The notes beneath the pieces are model-generated. The model was not told where the DNA came from. It searched no databases and saw only the letters and a list, made by a program, of their open reading frames with translations. The position numbers and the translations under genes are program-made. Below, piece after piece: positions 14,979 through 17,663 of a DNA stretch of 17,663 nucleotides. The stretch is taken from NCBI GenBank assembly GCA_025352345.1, contig JANXTP010000108.1:1-17663 (forward strand). The letters are read 5' to 3'. Positions within the stretch are counted from its first letter, which is position 1, and the number at the start of each line of letters is the position of its first letter. This DNA is from Burkholderiales bacterium. Lineage in GTDB: Bacteria > Pseudomonadota > Gammaproteobacteria > Burkholderiales > Burkholderiaceae_C.

Positions 14979-15344
14979 TCAGCCGAAGGCTCGAATCTTG
15001 GCCGTCAACTCCTCGGCGTTCACCGGCTTGACGATGTAGTCGCGTGCGCCCTGGCGAATGCCCCAGACCTTGTCAGTCTCCTGGTTCTTGCTGGTGCACA
15101 TGATGACCGGTACCCGGGAGAAGCGTGGATCGCGGGTGATCGAACGGGTCAATTGAAACCCGTTTTGACCCGGCATCACCACGTCCATCAGGATCAGGTC
15201 GGGGATCTGTTCTTCCAGCCGGCGCATCGCTTCTTCGCCATTCTCGGCGGTGCGCACCGCATAGCCCTGCTTCTTCAGCAGGTCCGACACGAAATAGAGC
15301 TCCGTCTTCGAATCGTCGACCAACAGAATGTTCTTGATTGCCAT
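14979..15344 (-). CDS. pilH: PilH, single-domain CheY-like response regulator
   Basis: A 121-residue stand-alone receiver. It has the acidic pair Asp10-Asp11 (NILLVDDSKTE), the phospho-acceptor Asp53 (LILMDVVMPGQNG), Thr84 (IMCTSK) and Lys106 (YIVKPVN), so it should accept phosphate from ChpA. In Pseudomonas, PilH opposes PilG, possibly as a phosphate sink, and influences pilus retraction. The ATG at 15342-15344 is chosen because GAGGA lies 7 nt upstream and MAIKNILLVDDS is the usual family start; a longer frame from 15377 adds eleven unrelated residues. It follows pilG by 81 nt in the same operon. There is no output domain. Confidence 0.94.
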   Translation of the reverse strand: MAIKNILLVDDSKTELYFVSDLLKKQGYAVRTAENGEEAMRRLEEQIPDLILMDVVMPGQNGFQLTRSITRDPRFSRVPVIMCTSKNQETDKVWGIRQGARDYIVKPVNAEELTAKIRAFG

Positions 15345-15425
15345 TTCTTGTCCTCGGGAGTCGATTTCAGCGCCCAACTGCGTTCAGAAGCAATCCGTGC
15401 GCCGCGAAAACAATGACAAATCGCG

Positions 15426-15842
15426 TCAGTTTTGCGACACCGCCGCGTCTTCCTTCAGGTGCAGGCGCACCGCGTCGAGTAACTGGTCCTTGGTGAACGG
15501 CTTGGTCAGGTAGTCCTGGGAGCCCACCATGCGACCCCTCGCCTTGTCAAAAAGGCCATCCTTCGACGACAACATGATCACCGGCAGGTCGGCGTAGCGG
15601 CTGTTGCGCTTGATGATGGCGCAGGTCTGGTAGCCGTCGAGCCGGGGCATCAGGATGTCGCAGAAGATCAGCGCTGGCGCGTGGTCATTGACCTTGGACA
15701 GCGCGTCAAAGCCATCTTCAGCCAGGTAGACGTCGTAGCCGCCCTGTTTGAGAAAGATTTCCGCACTGCGTCGGATGGTGTTGCTGTCGTCGATGACCAG
15801 CACCCTGGTCCTGGGCGCGCTCGCCCCGATGTCACTGTCCAC
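15426..15842 (-). CDS. pilG: PilG, single-domain CheY-like response regulator
   Basis: A 138-residue receiver closely matching the PilG pattern, with VLVIDDSNTIRRSAEIFLKQ (Asp18-Asp19), phospho-acceptor Asp62 in IFCDILMPRLDGYQTC, Ser92 (VIMLSSKDGLFDK) and Lys114 (YLTKPF). The long DILMPRLDGYQTC and MLSSKDGLFDKARGRMVGS segments separate PilG from generic CheY proteins. PilG promotes pilus extension and cAMP signalling in Pseudomonas. The start GTG at 15840-15842 has AGGAG 7 nt upstream. An in-frame ATG at 15857 would overlap that ribosome-binding site and add five residues, so it is less likely. The gene lies 51 nt downstream of rubredoxin and leads the chemosensory genes. Confidence 0.94.
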   Translation of the reverse strand: MDSDIGASAPRTRVLVIDDSNTIRRSAEIFLKQGGYDVYLAEDGFDALSKVNDHAPALIFCDILMPRLDGYQTCAIIKRNSRYADLPVIMLSSKDGLFDKARGRMVGSQDYLTKPFTKDQLLDAVRLHLKEDAAVSQN

Positions 15843-15863
15843 TAACGTTCTCCTCATCAGGGC

Positions 15864-15882
15864 ACACCCGCGCCCCGCGTGT
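15864..15882 (-). other. GC-rich inverted repeat between rubredoxin and pilG
   Basis: The transcript strand reads ACACGCG-ggg-CGCGggTGT-like sequence: a CGCG-ggg-CGCG core with outer ACAC/GTGT bases that can pair around a small bulge. It ends about 7 nt before the pilG ribosome-binding site. It has no T-run, so it is not a standard terminator. It could set the relative expression of the two genes by processing or partial attenuation (inference). Confidence 0.25.
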
Positions 15883-15893
15883 CGGGTTATCGG

Positions 15894-16067
15894 TCAGATC
15901 TGCACCATCTCAAAGTCTTCTTTTCGGGCGCCGCATTCGGGGCAGGTCCAATTCATTGGAACATCGGCCCAGCGGGTACCGGGCGCGATGTTGTGCTCCG
16001 GATCACCGGTGGCCTCGTCATAAATCCAGCCGCAGATCAGGCACATCCAGGTTCGAGGGTCGGTCAC
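15894..16067 (-). CDS. rubA: Rubredoxin
   Basis: A 57-residue one-iron electron-transfer protein of the cytosol. The four iron ligands are Cys9 and Cys12 (CLIC) and Cys42 and Cys45 (CPEC), spaced as in classical rubredoxins. The conserved GWIYDEATGDPEHNIAPGTRW and ADVPMNWTCPECG segments are also present. The start is GTG at 16065-16067, giving MTDPRTWMCLICG. No in-frame ATG exists upstream before a stop codon, and the Met at residue 8 would cut the fold. The Shine-Dalgarno is poor. It is the first gene upstream of pilG on the same strand and is probably co-transcribed; rubredoxin beside pilG is a known arrangement in related betaproteobacteria. Its electron partner is unknown from this window. 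Confidence 0.93.
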   Translation of the reverse strand: MTDPRTWMCLICGWIYDEATGDPEHNIAPGTRWADVPMNWTCPECGARKEDFEMVQI

Positions 16068-16230
16068 GGTGGCTTTGGACGGGTCATTACAATGAAATCC
16101 ATTCTACCGACGCCGCGTTTGCAGCGCGTGTGCCCAGGCGGCGCGTTGTTCTGCGGCGCGGCCCGTTCGACTTCTTCATCGGTCACAGCCCTGCGGGCGC
16201 GCCTTCCCTTTCTCACCCGAGTCCTCCGCC
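16068..16230. promoter_or_regulatory. Divergent intergenic region between rubredoxin and the thiD-like gene
   Basis: These 163 bp must drive both the rubredoxin-pil-chp operon (minus) and thiD-hemL (plus). A TACAAT at 16088-16093 on the plus strand and a TAGAAT (complement of 16101-16106) on the minus strand each resemble a -10 box. Neither has a good -35 at proper distance. A plus-strand frame opens at 16092 but overlaps thiD and resembles nothing known. Promoter positions are tentative. Confidence 0.4.
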
Positions 16231-17169
16231 ATGACCGCACAAACCCAGGCGACCGCCGACCCCGCTGAAGAGGCGCAGGAAGCGCCGTCACCAGCCTGCG
16301 TGATGAGCTTCAATGCGTCGGATGCCACTGGCGCTGGCGGTGCCAGCGGCGATGTCGCCACCATCGCCGCCATGGGCGCGCATGCGCTGCCGGTCATCAC
16401 GTCGATCCTGCTGCGCGACACGGCGGAGGTGTTCGATCACCATGCGATCGACCCCGACGTGGTCGCCGAACAGGCACGCAACGTGCTCGAGGACATCACG
16501 ATCGCTGCCTGGAAGGTCGGTTTCCTCGGTTCGGCAGAGGCGGTCGGTGCGGTGGCGGAGATCCTGTCGGACTACCCCGACGTGCCGCTGGTCGCCTACA
16601 TGCCGAACCTGTCATGGCTGGAGGAAGACCAGCAGCAGGCCTACCTCGATGCGTTTCGCGAACTGGTGCTGCCGCAGACCGAGGTGCTGGTCGGCAGCCA
16701 CCAGACGCTGACCGACTTCCTGCTGCCGGACTGGGACGCCGACCGCCCCACCTCGCCACGTGAGCTGGCAGTGGCGGCGGCCGAACATGGCGCCAACCAT
16801 GTGCTGGTTACCAGTGTGCTGATCACCAGCGGCAAGAGCGCCGACCAGCATCTCGACAACGTGCTGGCCTCGTCACAGGGCGCACTGACCGGCGAAAAAT
16901 TCGAGCGCTTCGACGCCAGCTTCATCGCAGCCGGCGACACGCTGTCGGCCGCGCTCGCCGCGCTGCTGGCCTCGGGCAGCGAGTTGCACACTGCCGTCGG
17001 CGAATCGCTGGCCTTTCTGGACCAGGCGCTCGATGCAGGCTTCCGCCCGGGCATGGGCAATGTCGTGCCCGACCGTTTCTTCTGGGCGCTGGCCCCGGGT
17101 GAAGAGGAGGACGGTGCCGATGGCGATGCGCTGACCCCCGACGCCCCCGGCTCTCGCCACATCCACTGA
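16231..17169 (+). CDS. thiD: ThiD-like hydroxymethylpyrimidine/phosphomethylpyrimidine kinase family protein, divergent
   Basis: A 312-residue ribokinase-fold protein placed in the ThiD family, whose members phosphorylate HMP and HMP-P in thiamine synthesis. Visible family features are VMSFNASDATGAGGASGD (24-41, the substrate loop, where typical ThiD reads AGSDPSGGAGIQAD), ATIAAMGAHALPVITSILLRDT, KVGFLGSAE (95-103), EVLVGSHQTLTDFLLP (151-166), and a C-terminal TLSAALAALLASG. The usual ThiD GTGC active-site motif is AAGD at 233-236. The C-terminal segment FRPGMGNVVPDRFFWA is followed by an acidic tail. The ATG at 16231 has only a weak Shine-Dalgarno. It lies 56 nt before hemL on the same strand. 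Real thiamine-pathway activity is uncertain, and the gene symbol is by family only. Confidence 0.8.
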   Translation: MTAQTQATADPAEEAQEAPSPACVMSFNASDATGAGGASGDVATIAAMGAHALPVITSILLRDTAEVFDHHAIDPDVVAEQARNVLEDITIAAWKVGFLGSAEAVGAVAEILSDYPDVPLVAYMPNLSWLEEDQQQAYLDAFRELVLPQTEVLVGSHQTLTDFLLPDWDADRPTSPRELAVAAAEHGANHVLVTSVLITSGKSADQHLDNVLASSQGALTGEKFERFDASFIAAGDTLSAALAALLASGSELHTAVGESLAFLDQALDAGFRPGMGNVVPDRFFWALAPGEEEDGADGDALTPDAPGSRHIH

Positions 17170-17225
17170 CCTCCTTGACTGACAAACCGGTCCGAACCCC
17201 CGCTGCCTGCAACTCACCGATCGCC

Positions 17226-17663
17226 ATGACTTCCACCAACGCACAGCTTTTCGAGCGCGCCCAGCGCGTCATTCCTGGCGGCGTGAACTCGCCGGTGCGC
17301 GCGTTCCGCGCCGTCGGTGGCACGCCGCGCTTCATCGCGCGTGCGCAGGGGCCGTACATCTACGACGCCGAGGGCAAGCGCTACATCGACTACATCGGCT
17401 CCTGGGGACCGATGATCCTGGGCCACGGCCACCCGGCCGTGCTCGACGCGGTGCAGAAGGCAGCGCTCGACGGTTTCTCGTTCGGTGCGCCGACCGAGCG
17501 CGAGATCGAGCTGGCTGAAGAAATCCTGAAACTGGTGCCCAGCATGGACCAGGTGCGCCTGGTCAGTTCGGGCACCGAAGCGGCGATGAGCGCGCTGCGG
17601 CTGGCCCGTGGCGCCACCGGTCGCAACAAGATCGTCAAGTTCGAGGGCTGCTACCACGGCCAT
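17226..17663 (+). CDS. hemL: Glutamate-1-semialdehyde 2,1-aminomutase, partial (C-terminus off the right edge)
   Basis: A PLP enzyme that converts glutamate-1-semialdehyde to 5-aminolevulinate, the start of C5-pathway haem synthesis. The first 146 residues are present of the usual 425-435. They begin MTSTNAQLFERAQRVIPGGV and continue NSPVRAFRAVGGTPRF, YIDYIGSWGPMILGHGHP, the phosphate-binding region VSSGTEAAMSALRLARG (about 114-130) and FEGCYHGH at the edge. The catalytic lysine lies further on and is not in view. The ATG at 17226 fits the family N-terminus exactly; the Shine-Dalgarno is weak. It follows the thiD-like gene by 56 nt and is likely co-transcribed with it. Confidence 0.96.
   Translation, partial: MTSTNAQLFERAQRVIPGGVNSPVRAFRAVGGTPRFIARAQGPYIYDAEGKRYIDYIGSWGPMILGHGHPAVLDAVQKAALDGFSFGAPTEREIELAEEILKLVPSMDQVRLVSSGTEAAMSALRLARGATGRNKIVKFEGCYHGH

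Noticed and set aside
16092..16268. Plus-strand frame starting at an ATG just after a TACAAT box, overlapping the thiD start
   Set aside because: It has no recognisable domain, is low in complexity and Arg-rich, lacks a Shine-Dalgarno and overlaps the better-supported thiD frame.

Overview
The window is high-GC chromosomal DNA from a betaproteobacterium, most likely a member of the Burkholderiales near the Leptothrix/Rubrivivax/Ideonella group. This rests on protein character and gene order (algH-ruvX-pyrR-pyrB; hemL, thiD-like and rubredoxin beside pilGHIJ-chpA), not on a database search. Coding density is very high, and there is no RNA gene, insertion sequence, CRISPR array or prophage that I can see.

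Left part (1-2330, minus strand): a tight algH-ruvX-pyrR-pyrB operon with overlapping or nearly touching genes. It joins an envelope/regulatory protein of unclear function, a 16S rRNA maturation nuclease and the first committed step of pyrimidine synthesis with its PyrR partner. pyrB runs off the left edge. Only 33 bp separate algH from the divergent photolyase gene phrB (2364-3842, plus).

Middle (3843-5212): a small accessory-looking block. It holds a lipoprotein of unknown function (minus, TTG start) and a divergently transcribed single-domain XRE/Cro-type regulator (plus, GTG start). A locally AT-richer gap with a perfect 6-3-6 palindrome just upstream of the regulator start is a candidate operator.

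Centre and right (5213-16067, minus strand): a Pil-Chp chemosensory cluster of the type that controls type IV pilus twitching. In transcription order it reads rubredoxin, pilG, pilH, pilI (CheW), pilJ (MCP), a 2107-residue chpA/pilL hybrid kinase, and a GGDEF diguanylate cyclase. PilJ and PilI would couple the receptor to ChpA, whose kinase core would phosphorylate PilG, PilH and its own C-terminal receiver. The cyclase could tie the output to c-di-GMP. No pilK (CheR-like) or chpB (CheB-like) gene is present. PilJ has two membrane helices separated by only a few residues, so it lacks the usual periplasmic sensor. ChpA carries three clear histidine phosphotransfer motifs, one degenerate histidine site and one site where serine replaces the histidine.

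Right end (16231-17663, plus strand): a ThiD-family kinase with an altered active-site motif (AAGD instead of GTGC), followed by the start of hemL (glutamate-1-semialdehyde aminotransferase), which runs off the right edge. I saw no wholly new defence or mobile system. The most interesting points are the unusual build of the chemosensory array and the ThiD-like kinase.
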